Of a DNA stretch of 64,000 nucleotides, positions 43,131-51,991 are shown one piece after another; positions within the stretch are counted from its first letter, which is position 1; the number at the start of each line of letters is the position of its first letter. Both the position numbers and the translations under genes were made by a program. The notes below the pieces were generated by a model. The model did no database searches. It was not told the DNA's origin and saw only the letters and a list, made by a program, of their open reading frames with translations. The DNA lies in assembly GCF_049316285.1 (NCBI RefSeq), contig NZ_JBMOXA010000009.1, positions 124,001-188,000 on the forward strand, read 5' to 3'. This stretch comes from Rhodoferax_B sp049316285 (GTDB taxonomy: Bacteria > Pseudomonadota > Gammaproteobacteria > Burkholderiales > Burkholderiaceae_C).

Positions 43131-43493
43131 CTACCAGCCCAGGCCCAGGTGTAACGGCAGGTAGACCGCCATGCCAACCACGATGGTGATCAACACATCG
43201 CGCCGCCAATAGAACGCCAGCGCCCCGACGATGGCGGCGTAAACCCGTGCGTCAAGCCACAGCGTGGCGAGGTGGCCGTTGGTGACCACGACCTCGGGCA
43301 CCACGACGGCGGCCAGTGCGGCGATGGGCGCATATTGCAGGCCACGGTGCGCCCACTGCGGCAGGCTCCAGGATTTGCTGGAGATGAAGAAGAAGCTGCG
43401 GGCAATGACGGTGATGCAGGCCAAGCCGACGATGACCAGCAGCGTCCAGGCGTCGGTTTCACCCATGGTGGGGCCGAAGTTGCTGAAGCTCAT
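43131..43493 (-). CDS. azlD: AzlD-family branched-chain amino acid exporter subunit
   Basis: 120 residues with four hydrophobic segments. AzlD features: VIARSFFFISSKSWSLPQWA, LQYAPIAALAAVVVPEVV. AzlC and AzlD together export branched-chain amino acids and analogues across the inner membrane. The start overlaps the azlC stop (ATGA), giving coupled expression. Last gene of the def-fmt-azlCD stretch. Confidence 0.92.
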   Translation of the reverse strand: MSFSNFGPTMGETDAWTLLVIVGLACITVIARSFFFISSKSWSLPQWAHRGLQYAPIAALAAVVVPEVVVTNGHLATLWLDARVYAAIVGALAFYWRRDVLITIVVGMAVYLPLHLGLGW

Positions 43494-44236
43494 GCCGTCT
43501 TACCTTTGGCCCGGTCGTTGTTGGCTGGGGTGAATTTTTCCATGCTCATACACAGCAACACCGCCGCCGCAATCGCCACCACGATGTTGAGCTTGAGCGG
43601 CAACGCATAAGCCACCACCCCGGCAACACCCGCCGTGGCTGCGGCCAGCACACGCAGGCGCGTGCTGGCCAGTGAACACAAAATGCCCACCAGGCACAGG
43701 ATGCCGGCGTAACCCAGGCCCCAGGCGGTGGGAATGAAGTTGGCCAACAACACACCCAACACGCTGGCGCTGACCCAGGTGAACCAGTTGAGGAAACAGT
43801 TGCCCGCCAAGTAAGCTTCTTGCGCCTGGTGTTCGGCCAGCGTTTCGCCCACTTTGGGGTAGCGCCGGGTAAACAACACATAGGTCATGTCGGCCGTCAG
43901 ATAACCGTGTGTCAGCCGCTCCCAGCGCGGCAGGTGCATGAGGTAGGGCCGCAGATGCAGGCTGAACACCACAAAACGCAGGTTCACACAAAAGCCCGTG
44001 GCCAGGATGATCCACATCGGCGCGCCGGCGATGATCAGCGGAATGGCGGCGAGTTGCGAACTGCCGGCAAACACCAGGATCGCCATAGCCAAAGCTTCGA
44101 CCACGCTCATGCCCGACTTGACCATGGCCACGCCGGTCATCAAGCCCCAGGCAAAGATGCCGGGCGCTTGCGGCCACATGTCGCCCATGCCAGCTTTGAA
44201 TTCGGCGTGCTCGCGCAGGCTGCGGCGTAGAAACAT
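43490..44236 (-). CDS. azlC: AzlC-family branched-chain amino acid exporter subunit
   Basis: 248 residues, about seven hydrophobic segments. AzlC signatures: PGIFAWGLMTGVAMVKSGMS, ILVFAGSSQLAAIPLI and GFCVNLRFVVFSLHLRP. It is the main membrane subunit of the AzlCD exporter. The ATG at 44236 shares a base with the fmt stop (TGATG), so translational coupling with fmt is likely despite unrelated roles. Confidence 0.92.
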   Translation of the reverse strand: MFLRRSLREHAEFKAGMGDMWPQAPGIFAWGLMTGVAMVKSGMSVVEALAMAILVFAGSSQLAAIPLIIAGAPMWIILATGFCVNLRFVVFSLHLRPYLMHLPRWERLTHGYLTADMTYVLFTRRYPKVGETLAEHQAQEAYLAGNCFLNWFTWVSASVLGVLLANFIPTAWGLGYAGILCLVGILCSLASTRLRVLAAATAGVAGVVAYALPLKLNIVVAIAAAVLLCMSMEKFTPANNDRAKGKTA

Positions 44237-45219
44237 CAGGCGGCCTCGTGGGTCGCTGGCGCCTGCACAAAGCATTGGCCGGGTTGTAAATCAAAGCCGC
44301 GAATGAAGTCGCGCACCGGCAGGCGTTTGCCACCAGCGCGTTGGATCTCGGTGATGTTCACTACTGAATCCATAGCTGCCACCGCAATCACCTCGGGCGT
44401 CACGGCCACTATTTCTCCAATTTTTTTGCCTGCGGGCGCAGGTTCGCCGCCCACGTGGGCCGCCCAGACCTTCAGCGCTTCATCACCGTGCTGCGCCACG
44501 GCGCCGGGGAACGGGTTGAACGCACGCACACGGCGCACGATTTGCTCGGCGGCTAGCGACCAGTCTATGGCGGCCTCGTGTTTCTCGATCTTGTGCGCGT
44601 AGGTCACACCCTCGGCCGGTTGTGGCACGGGGCGCAGGCCACCACAGGCGGCCAGCTCCAGCGCTTCGACGATCATGCGGCCGCCCAGGCCGGCGAGTTT
44701 GTCGTGCAGCGTGGCGGTGGTGTCGTCCTGGATGGCGATGTTTTCGACCAGCAGCATGTCGCCGGTGTCCAGTCCCGCATCCATCTGCATGATGGTGACG
44801 CCGGTGTGGCTGTCACCGGCCTCGATCGCGCGGTGTATGGGCGCGGCACCGCGCCAGCGTGGCAGCAGCGAGGCGTGGATGTTGAGGCAGCCCAGGCGTG
44901 GCACATCCAGCACCCACTGCGGCAGGATCAGGCCGTAGGCGGCGACCACCATGGCGTCCGCCTTGGCGTCCAGAATGGCTTGCCGTGCGGCGCCGGCTTC
45001 GTCGGGAAACTTGCCGTCCAGTCGCAGGCTGCGCGGCTGGGCCACCGGCACCCCTAGCGTTTGGGCGAACTGCTTCACGGGCGAAGCCTGCAGCTTCATG
45101 CCGCGCCCAGCCGGGCGGTCGGGTTGGGTCAAGACCAGCGCAATGTCAAACCCGGCAGCGTGTAATTGCTGCAAGGCGACGCGGGCAAATTCGGGCGTAC
45201 CCGCGAAGATCAGACGCAT
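44236..45219 (-). CDS. fmt: Methionyl-tRNA formyltransferase
   Basis: 327 residues. N-terminal formyl transferase domain (1-~200) with LIFAGTPEFARVAL, and the formyl-binding/catalytic LNIHASLLPRWRGAAPIHRA and MQMDAGLDTGDML; C-terminal OB-like domain (~205-310). It formylates initiator Met-tRNA, and the product is later deformylated by the def enzyme encoded ~600 bp upstream. Overlaps azlC by one base. Confidence 0.96.
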   Translation of the reverse strand: MRLIFAGTPEFARVALQQLHAAGFDIALVLTQPDRPAGRGMKLQASPVKQFAQTLGVPVAQPRSLRLDGKFPDEAGAARQAILDAKADAMVVAAYGLILPQWVLDVPRLGCLNIHASLLPRWRGAAPIHRAIEAGDSHTGVTIMQMDAGLDTGDMLLVENIAIQDDTTATLHDKLAGLGGRMIVEALELAACGGLRPVPQPAEGVTYAHKIEKHEAAIDWSLAAEQIVRRVRAFNPFPGAVAQHGDEALKVWAAHVGGEPAPAGKKIGEIVAVTPEVIAVAAMDSVVNITEIQRAGGKRLPVRDFIRGFDLQPGQCFVQAPATHEAA

Positions 45220-45328
45220 GGAAACGGTTCAGTAGCGGTTAAAAATCAAAAAGGCCGTGGCCTCTAACACTCGACTTGCGGCCCACGAATGGGGCAGCGC
45301 CAGCACACCATCCACGTGAGTGAAACGC

Positions 45329-45811
45329 TCAGCGCCGCTCAGGCACGTTGAGCATGTCCTGGCCTTGTTGTGTACGGCGCACGATGCCGGCGGGGTCGAA
45401 GTAAATCCAGAAAAACATGTCCCAGCCGTTGTTCCACCTATAGGTCCAGACATCGCCTTGCCAGGACGACACGTGGTCCACGCTGGCCGGGCGACCATAG
45501 GCCCACAGAATGTCGTCCGTGGTGGTCGTGCCCGAAATGTCGATGCGCGAGAACTCGTTCAGTGTCAGCGCCTGGTATGACCGGGCGACACGGCCGGTGG
45601 GCTCCAGATCGACCATCCAGGCAAACTGCCCGAACGGCTGACCAGAGTACTGCATGCGCGTGGTGGTGCCACGGGTGAGTTCGGCCGTGGGTTTGCCGTG
45701 CTCGCTCAACACCTGCTCGCGTGACAAACCTTCGGCCACCGGAAAGCTTCCGCAGCCCACGAGTGAAAGGGCCACCAGTGCTACTGCCAGAAATTGTTTA
45801 CCGCGAGCCAT
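45329..45811 (-). CDS. Small lipoprotein, BamE/SmpA-like repeats
   Basis: 160 residues starting after AGGAGA. The lipoprotein signal is AVALVALSLVGCGSF (lipobox LVGC, Cys 20). The mature part has two SmpA/BamE-like segments: LSREQVLSEHGKPTAELTRG and TTTDDILWAYGRPASVDHV, each helix-strand units ending near WxY/F residues. Resembles outer membrane assembly lipoproteins but is not the normal bamE. It sits between def and fmt on the same strand (22 nt after def), interrupting the usual def-fmt pair. The envelope role is inferred. Confidence 0.8.
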   Translation of the reverse strand: MARGKQFLAVALVALSLVGCGSFPVAEGLSREQVLSEHGKPTAELTRGTTTRMQYSGQPFGQFAWMVDLEPTGRVARSYQALTLNEFSRIDISGTTTTDDILWAYGRPASVDHVSSWQGDVWTYRWNNGWDMFFWIYFDPAGIVRRTQQGQDMLNVPERR

Positions 45812-45833
45812 GGCTGTCTCCTGATGTAGGTCT

Positions 45834-46355
45834 TCAGTTGCGCTTGTCTTTTTCGAGATCGCGCTTGACTTTGAGCATTTTGGTTTTGATACGGTTCCGC
45901 TTGAGCGGCGACAGGTATTCCACAAACACTTTGCCCAGCAGGTGGTCCATCTCGTGCTGGATGCAGATGGCCAGCAAGCCGTCGGCTTCTATGGTGCGCG
46001 ACTGGCCTTCGCCGTCGAGAGCCGTCACCTTCACCTGGGTGGCGCGTTCCACGCCGTCGTAAATGCCGGGCACCGACAGGCAACCTTCGTCGTTGATCAC
46101 CCGCTCAGGGCTGGCCCAAACGATTTCCGGGTTGATGAGCACCATGGGCGCATTGCGCTCTTCCGAGGTGTCGATGACGATCAGCCGTTCATGCACATTG
46201 ATCTGCGTGGCGGCCAAGCCTATGCCATTGGCATCGTACATGGTTTCCAGCATGTCGGCGATCAAAGTCTGGATGCGTTCATCCACCTTCTGCACGGGGC
46301 GTGCTAAGGTGTTCAAACGAGGATCGGGGAATTGAAGAATAGGTAGTAACGACAT
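45834..46355 (-). CDS. def: Peptide deformylase
   Basis: 173 residues. The three catalytic motifs are intact: GIGLAATQ, EGCLSVP (metal Cys) and IQHEMDHLLG (metal His residues). Removes the N-formyl group from nascent proteins, metal-dependent. Length is normal. Divergent from the LysM gene; followed by the lipoprotein and fmt. Confidence 0.96.
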   Translation of the reverse strand: MSLLPILQFPDPRLNTLARPVQKVDERIQTLIADMLETMYDANGIGLAATQINVHERLIVIDTSEERNAPMVLINPEIVWASPERVINDEGCLSVPGIYDGVERATQVKVTALDGEGQSRTIEADGLLAICIQHEMDHLLGKVFVEYLSPLKRNRIKTKMLKVKRDLEKDKRN

Positions 46356-46358
46356 GAA

Positions 46359-46417
46359 GGCTAGGCAAATGTGTGGCTATTTTCGCCACTTTTGGCCGAC
46401 TGGCGTTTGAGCCTAGC
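46359..46417. repeat. Inverted 8-bp repeats in the def/LysM divergent region
   Basis: GGCTAGGC at 46359-46366 and GCCTAGCC at 46410-46417 are exact inverted copies, 43 nt apart. They lie immediately before the divergent def and LysM promoters. The arrangement could be a regulator site or a long-loop hairpin; at 8 bp, chance is possible. Confidence 0.35.
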
Positions 46418-46513
46418 CAATAATCGTTGCCCATCCAAGGGCTTGGGCGCAAAATCGTGCGTCATTTGCGGTGAGTTTTAAGCAAGTTTGCAACGCTTTT
46501 AGTGCAAAAATCT

Positions 46514-47722
46514 ATGAAATACATGATGGCGGGAGCCAGTACACGAACGGCGATTGCCGCATGCCTGGTTTCGCTTTTCGGATTCACCCAGTCCGCTCAG
46601 GCCCAGAGCTACCCCGTCACCCCCGCGCAGCAAGCCACGGCCACCCAAGTCGCCCAACAGGGTGTGCCGATTGCCGATCTGGCCCCCAACGCCCCCGACA
46701 GCTACACCGTGAAAAGCGGCGACACGCTATGGGGCATCTCCGGCATCTTTCTGAACCGTCCGTGGCGCTGGCCCGAGTTGTGGGGCATGAACCTGCAGGA
46801 CATTCGCAACCCGCACCTGATCTACCCCGGCCAACGGCTGTTTCTCGACAAACGCGACGGCCGCGCCACGCTGCGCACGGCCAGCCTGGGTGATGGCGAC
46901 ACCATCCGTGTGTCGCCACGCACCCGCTACGAGTCATTGGTCGACAACGCCCTGACCACGCTGCCCAGCCATTTGATCGAGGCGTTTTTGTCCGAACCTT
47001 TGATCATCGACGAGGCCACCCTGGCGATGGCGCCGCGCATTGTGGCCACGCAAGATAGCCGCGTGCTGATCAGCCGCGGAGACCGTGCCTATGCCCGGGG
47101 CTCTGCAGAAACACCACTGTCGGATGCCAAGGGCCAGCCGCGCGACTTCCGCGTGTTCCGCAACGCCGTGCCTCTGAAGGACCCGGGCACCAAGGAAATC
47201 CTGGGTTACGAAGCGGTTTATGTGGGCAAGGCCCGCCTGGTGCGGGGTGAAAGTCTTCAGCAGTCGCTTGACGTGGACAGCGATGGCAAACGCGCCCTGG
47301 AAATCGTGCCGGCGACCATAGACTTCACCAGCTCCAAGGAAGAGTCGCGTGTCGGCGACCGGCTGTTGCCCGAGCCGCCGCGCGAGTTGCTCAACTACGT
47401 GCCGCGCGCACCTTCGCAAGAGATTGATGGGCGCATTGTGTCGATCTACGGCAGCGCCGTGGCCAACGCTGCACAAAGCCAGATTGTGGTGATCAACCGT
47501 GGCACCAAGGATGGCATTGAGCGCGGTCATGTCCTCACCTTGTTGTCGGACGGCGGCATCCAGGTCGACAAGACCGACCCGTCCAAGCCCCTGATCAAGC
47601 TGCCCGATGAACGCAACGGCCTGTTGATGGTGTTTCGCCCGTTCGAGAGACTGTCCTACGGGCTGATCATGCAGATCAACAGCGGCGTGAAGATTGGCGA
47701 CCGCCTGGCGACACCTCACTAG
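46514..47722 (+). CDS. LysM peptidoglycan-binding protein
   Basis: 402 residues. Signal peptide (MKYMMAGASTRTAIAACLVS... ending SAQAQ), then a LysM domain (about 60-115: YTVKSGDTLWGISGIFL ... IYPGQRLFL) and a ~280-residue C-terminal region without a catalytic motif I can assign. The GTG at 46502 is an alternative start; 46514 gives a standard signal. Similar proteins bind peptidoglycan in the periplasm and are encoded near def/dprA in betaproteobacteria. Divergent from def; dprA follows 76 nt later on the same strand. Confidence 0.88.
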   Translation: MKYMMAGASTRTAIAACLVSLFGFTQSAQAQSYPVTPAQQATATQVAQQGVPIADLAPNAPDSYTVKSGDTLWGISGIFLNRPWRWPELWGMNLQDIRNPHLIYPGQRLFLDKRDGRATLRTASLGDGDTIRVSPRTRYESLVDNALTTLPSHLIEAFLSEPLIIDEATLAMAPRIVATQDSRVLISRGDRAYARGSAETPLSDAKGQPRDFRVFRNAVPLKDPGTKEILGYEAVYVGKARLVRGESLQQSLDVDSDGKRALEIVPATIDFTSSKEESRVGDRLLPEPPRELLNYVPRAPSQEIDGRIVSIYGSAVANAAQSQIVVINRGTKDGIERGHVLTLLSDGGIQVDKTDPSKPLIKLPDERNGLLMVFRPFERLSYGLIMQINSGVKIGDRLATPH

Positions 47723-47798
47723 CCTGCAGCGCGGCCGGCCCGGGTGAAGCGGCATTCGCCGTTGTGACCGCATTCCTTGAACCGGAGGCTTGCAGCGA

Positions 47799-48992
47799 AT
47801 GCAACACGATGACCTGGCGGCGTGGCTCCGCCTCAGCCTCACGCCAGGCATTGGCAACACCGCTGCGCGCCGCCTGCTGGCGGCATTTGGCCTCCCGCAA
47901 GCGGTTTTCAACCAGTCCTCTGACGCCTTGCGGCAAGTCGTCTCGGGCCCTCTGGCCGAAGCCCTGCTGAAGATTCCCACCGAGTGGCCCGCGCTGCTGG
48001 AGAGCACCTGGCAATGGCTGCGGCCGGCCGATGCCAACACCAGCGCCCACACGCCGCGCAGCATCGTCACGCTGGGCGATGCCGACTACCCGGCCAGCCT
48101 GTTGGCGATGGAAGACCCGCCACTCATGCTGTATCTGCTGGGCCGTATCGACCTTTGGCAGCAGGGGACTTTTTCGGCGCTGGCCATGGTGGGCAGCCGC
48201 AATCCCACGCCGCAGGGGGAAACCAATGCCCGCATCCTGGCCCACGGCTGCGCTGCCGCAGGGCTGACCGTGGTCTCAGGCCTGGCTTTAGGCATAGACA
48301 CCGCGGCGCACGAAGGCGCGCTCGACGGGGCCGCAGCGTCTACAGACCAGTTGGCGACGGTGGCGTTTGTCGGCACGGGATTGGACCGGGTCTACCCCAA
48401 GCGCAACCTGGCGTTGGCCCACCGCATCGCCAGCCAGGGCTTGCTGGTCAGCGAGTACCCGCTGGGCACACCGCCGCTGCCCGGAAATTTCCCTAAACGC
48501 AATCGCCTCATCGCCGGCCTGAGCCAAGGCACGCTGGTGGTCGAGGCGGCGTTGAAATCCGGTTCTTTGATCACGGCAAGACTGGCCTCTGAACAAGGCA
48601 AAGAAGTGTTCGCCGTGCCAGGCTCGATACACGCTCCGCAAGCGCGCGGCTGCCATGCGCTGCTGAAGCAGGGCGCCAAACTGGTGGAAACGGTACAAGA
48701 CGTCTTGGAGGAGCTGCGCCCCTTGCTTGCCGCCAAGTTGCTCACTCCGAAAAATGAAGCACTCAGCGCAGGTACAGAAAGCGTCAGTGGCACTTTTGAC
48801 GATAAAGATGAAGCAAACTCTGACGACCTGGTCTTGCAGCAAATGGGCTACGACCCCGTGAGCCTGGACGCGCTGCAAGCCCGCACCGGCCTGCCCACGG
48901 CGGCGCTGCAAGCCAAGCTGCTGGAGCTGGAACTCGACGACCAGGTCGCCCGCCTGCCCGGCGGATTGTTTCAGCGCCAGGGCTTGGCCTAA
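47799..48992 (+). CDS. dprA: DNA-processing protein DprA (natural transformation)
   Basis: 397 residues. N-terminal helical SAM-like part (LTPGIGNTAARRLLAAF), central Rossmann domain (about 120-310) with MVGSRNPTPQG, SGLALGIDTAAHEGAL, VAFVGTGLDRVYPKRN and FPKRNRLIAGLS, then a C-terminal winged helix (LDALQARTGLPTAALQAKLL). DprA loads RecA on incoming single-stranded DNA. The ATG at 47799 is chosen for the GGAGG 10 nt upstream. A ~60-residue acidic linker precedes the winged helix. Suggests competence potential, but no com genes lie in the window. Confidence 0.95.
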   Translation: MQHDDLAAWLRLSLTPGIGNTAARRLLAAFGLPQAVFNQSSDALRQVVSGPLAEALLKIPTEWPALLESTWQWLRPADANTSAHTPRSIVTLGDADYPASLLAMEDPPLMLYLLGRIDLWQQGTFSALAMVGSRNPTPQGETNARILAHGCAAAGLTVVSGLALGIDTAAHEGALDGAAASTDQLATVAFVGTGLDRVYPKRNLALAHRIASQGLLVSEYPLGTPPLPGNFPKRNRLIAGLSQGTLVVEAALKSGSLITARLASEQGKEVFAVPGSIHAPQARGCHALLKQGAKLVETVQDVLEELRPLLAAKLLTPKNEALSAGTESVSGTFDDKDEANSDDLVLQQMGYDPVSLDALQARTGLPTAALQAKLLELELDDQVARLPGGLFQRQGLA

Positions 48993-49076
48993 AAGTCCCT
49001 CAAGACACCAGCGCCAACCCTGGGCCCAACGCGGCGACCGACGCACTCCAAAGCGCTTCTGCGCTATATTGAAGCC

Positions 49077-49607
49077 ATGTTTGACGTGCTCGTTTTCGTC
49101 TATGAAAACTACTGGCGTGGCGACGACTGCCCAGAGCCGCAACAGCTTGGGCGCAAGCTTTCAGCCGTGGGCTTTGGCAGCGCTGAAATCTCGGCCGCGC
49201 TGTCATGGCTGGAAGGCCTGGACCTGGCCACCCACGGTACGCCGGCCGCACCTCTGGCCGATGACGCATCCAGCCCCATCGGCGACTATTTTTTTGACGA
49301 CATCTCCTCCGACACCGCACTACCGCCCTGGACCAGCACAGGCCTGCGGGTGTATTCGGTGCAAGAACAAACACATCTGGGCATCGAATGCCTAGGCTTC
49401 CTGAAGTTCTTGGAGGACGCGGGCGAGTTGCCTGCGCATCTGCGGGAAGTGGTGTTAGACCGCGCCATGGCCACGCGCGACAGCCCGCTGCAGCTTGATC
49501 AGCTCAAGATCATTGTGTTGCTGGTCTACTGGAGCCTGGACCTCGAGCCCAACGCCCTGGTGCTGCACGAGTTGTGCGACGACGCCTCGCAGCGCATCGC
49601 ACACTGA
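49077..49607 (+). CDS. smg: Smg family protein (DUF494)
   Basis: 176 residues of the Smg/DUF494 family: MFDVLVFVYENYWRG at the N-terminus, then LEGLDLATHG, GFLKFLEDAGELP and LHELCDDASQRIAH. Function unknown; usually linked to dprA and topA. Here the next gene is a convergent DUF1631 protein rather than topA. It follows dprA by 84 nt on the same strand and may be co-transcribed. Length is normal. Confidence 0.92.
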   Translation: MFDVLVFVYENYWRGDDCPEPQQLGRKLSAVGFGSAEISAALSWLEGLDLATHGTPAAPLADDASSPIGDYFFDDISSDTALPPWTSTGLRVYSVQEQTHLGIECLGFLKFLEDAGELPAHLREVVLDRAMATRDSPLQLDQLKIIVLLVYWSLDLEPNALVLHELCDDASQRIAH

Positions 49608-49616
49608 GCGGCGGTT

Positions 49617-51980
49617 TTAGCCGAGCAGCCGTTCCGGATTGGCGTCCAGTTTGGCCAGGGCATCACGCGTCGCGCGCAAGGTCAGGGCTTCCTCTTCCTG
49701 CGGCACCAGCAGACCGGCCTGCAGGTATGCGGCCAGACGGCGCATCTGGATCAGGTAGCTGCGGCCATCCATCGCTGCAAAAAGGTGCAGCTGCTTGCGC
49801 TCGCTGCGCCAGGCAAACTGAACTTGGTTGACGCGGTTGTTGTGGTCCAGCATGAACCACTGGCCCAGGGTCAAATCCTGCGCCCAAGCCATCATCGCCT
49901 CAGTGGGTTTGGAGCCGCCGTCGGTAATGACGTCCAGCGACGAAGCATCAATGCCCAGCATGAGTTCGATGTTCTCGGCATCTAGCGGCAGATCACCCAT
50001 GTTTTCGTCGCTGACGAAGTCTTCCAGATTGGCCAGGCGCGCGGCCATGGTCTCGATGCGCGCGTGCGGAATGGCTTCCGTCTTCGACATAAACGCATCG
50101 GCCAGGGTGTCGCTGATGATCTTGATGTGGGCTTCCTGCGCCGAGGTTTGCAAGCCCAGCAGGCCCATGCCGTGGCGCAGGCGCTGCAGCAGGGCCGGCA
50201 GGCTCTCGATCACCTGCGCGCGCTCGGCGCGGTTGGGCTTGGCGCTGGCCGCCCAGACCAATTCAGAAGCTGCTTTTTTCAACGAAATGGTATCGGCATG
50301 CTGTGGCCCGCTGCGCACCGCCGCCATGGCCAGGACCTCGGCCCAGACCTTGAAGAGAAACTCGCGAATGTCTTCACGCACCGGCAACTCTTCGAGCATC
50401 TTGCGCAGCTCGATGGTGTATTGAATGGCCAGGGTCTCTTTCTGTTCCATCTGCTGGGCCAGGCTGACCACGCGCTGGGTGTTGCCCTTTTCCGTGAGAT
50501 GGCGCGACAGGAACTGCTGGAACTCGTCGTACACCAGCTGGAACACACGACGCCCGGTTTCCGGATACTGCTCGATCACCTGCACCACACGCTTGATCTC
50601 GGTCTCCATCGCACTGCCATTGATGGCGGTGGCGTCAAAGCCCATCACACAGGCGCCCATGCGGTCTATCAGTTGGCGCGCGGGGTGGTCTAGCGTGCCA
50701 AAAAACTCGGGCTCAGCCAAGGCCACACGCAACACCGGCAGTTGCAGGCGCGCAAACCAGACCCGTATCGAGGGCGGGATCCGCTCTTCGGCCAAGATGT
50801 TCTGAAACATCAAGGCGACGATTTCGATCGTCGCCTTTTCGCCCGCCGTCGAGGCGGCCTTCTTCAGCTCTTTGGTACGCTCACGCAGCAAGCCTGCAAC
50901 TTCGGTGACGGCCATGCCGTAGTCGAAGCCTGGGCCGGGCATGGTGCCATACAGGGGGTCGGTGTCACCACCGTCTTGTTTGCGCGCAATCGCACGGGCC
51001 AAACCGGGCGACACCGATTGCCGTACGGTGCGGTCAAAATCACCGATGTGGTCCGACAGCACCCGCTTGAGGTGCACCATCACCCCTTGCGCACGCCGCC
51101 GCGCACGCGCCAGCGGCGAGGCAACGGTCATCATGCGGGTTTCTTCTTCGGCCGCGCGTTCGGCGGACGTGCGTCCCCTTGCAGGCGCGATTCCGGTGCT
51201 GGCGCTGCCAGCCCCGGGCGCGCGCAATGTGGCCGCGCCGGAGCGCGCCCAGGCCGAGGCCTGCGAAGACTGTTCACGCGGCGCGGTGCTGTCGGTCCAG
51301 GTGGCAGCGTTGGTGCTGCTGCTGCCACCCTCGGAACGCTTCACCCGGCCACGCAAATCACTGGAGGCTTCAACACCATTGGCCGACAAAAATGCCAGGC
51401 TGCTGTTATAGGCATCGAGCAAATGCACGATGAACTCGCGCTGCAGCACGGGCATCACCAGCGGTAACGCGGTGCGCACCATGCCCACCGCCGTCCACTG
51501 CTCCACCACCGCCAGCATCATGGCTTCGGGACGCACGGGATCTTGGGGAATCAGCTCTTCAGTACCTTCAAGCATCTGCAGCCTAGCCACCAAATCAGCA
51601 TGGGATTCGGCCGTGCGCTCCAGCACCGCTTGCCCCAGACGCGAGCTGAGAATTTTGTTCTCCACCACGTCATCACCCATGAGCTCGAAGGTGGAAGCGG
51701 TGTAGCGGGGATGCACACCTTGCCCAACCACCTGCAGGCCGGCCTGCCAGGCGGCAATGGTGGCACTCTCCCAGGCCTGGCCCTTTTGCTGAAAGGCAAT
51801 CCAGGCATCGCGCCGCTCCTGCATCTCGCGCGCGTTGCTCACCTCGTCAACCAGGGCGCGAAAACGCTCCAACACGGCCGTGCGGACTTCCCCCATGGCC
51901 GTGCTGGCCTCATGGACCAAGCGCTCACGCGCACGGCGTGCGAGTGGGCGGTCAGAGGGATGGGGCGTACGCGTGGCCAT
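49617..51980 (-). CDS. DUF1631 large cytoplasmic protein
   Basis: 787 residues, hydrophilic, mostly helical. The DUF1631 domain covers most of the chain (FRALVDEVSNAREMQE through RQLIDRMGACVMGFDATAING and VYDEFQQFLSRHLTEKGN). An ~100-residue low-complexity Ser/Ala/Arg-rich linker (about 230-330) splits the N-terminal from the main part. The C-terminal ~100 residues (LGQWFMLDHNNRVNQVQFAW ... KQLHLFAAMDGR) resemble a PilZ-like or small beta domain; I am not sure. Function unknown. The start at 51980 follows the secF stop by 11 nt, so it may be co-transcribed with sec genes. Confidence 0.82.
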   Translation of the reverse strand: MATRTPHPSDRPLARRARERLVHEASTAMGEVRTAVLERFRALVDEVSNAREMQERRDAWIAFQQKGQAWESATIAAWQAGLQVVGQGVHPRYTASTFELMGDDVVENKILSSRLGQAVLERTAESHADLVARLQMLEGTEELIPQDPVRPEAMMLAVVEQWTAVGMVRTALPLVMPVLQREFIVHLLDAYNSSLAFLSANGVEASSDLRGRVKRSEGGSSSTNAATWTDSTAPREQSSQASAWARSGAATLRAPGAGSASTGIAPARGRTSAERAAEEETRMMTVASPLARARRRAQGVMVHLKRVLSDHIGDFDRTVRQSVSPGLARAIARKQDGGDTDPLYGTMPGPGFDYGMAVTEVAGLLRERTKELKKAASTAGEKATIEIVALMFQNILAEERIPPSIRVWFARLQLPVLRVALAEPEFFGTLDHPARQLIDRMGACVMGFDATAINGSAMETEIKRVVQVIEQYPETGRRVFQLVYDEFQQFLSRHLTEKGNTQRVVSLAQQMEQKETLAIQYTIELRKMLEELPVREDIREFLFKVWAEVLAMAAVRSGPQHADTISLKKAASELVWAASAKPNRAERAQVIESLPALLQRLRHGMGLLGLQTSAQEAHIKIISDTLADAFMSKTEAIPHARIETMAARLANLEDFVSDENMGDLPLDAENIELMLGIDASSLDVITDGGSKPTEAMMAWAQDLTLGQWFMLDHNNRVNQVQFAWRSERKQLHLFAAMDGRSYLIQMRRLAAYLQAGLLVPQEEEALTLRATRDALAKLDANPERLLG

Positions 51981-51991
51981 AAGTGGGGTCG

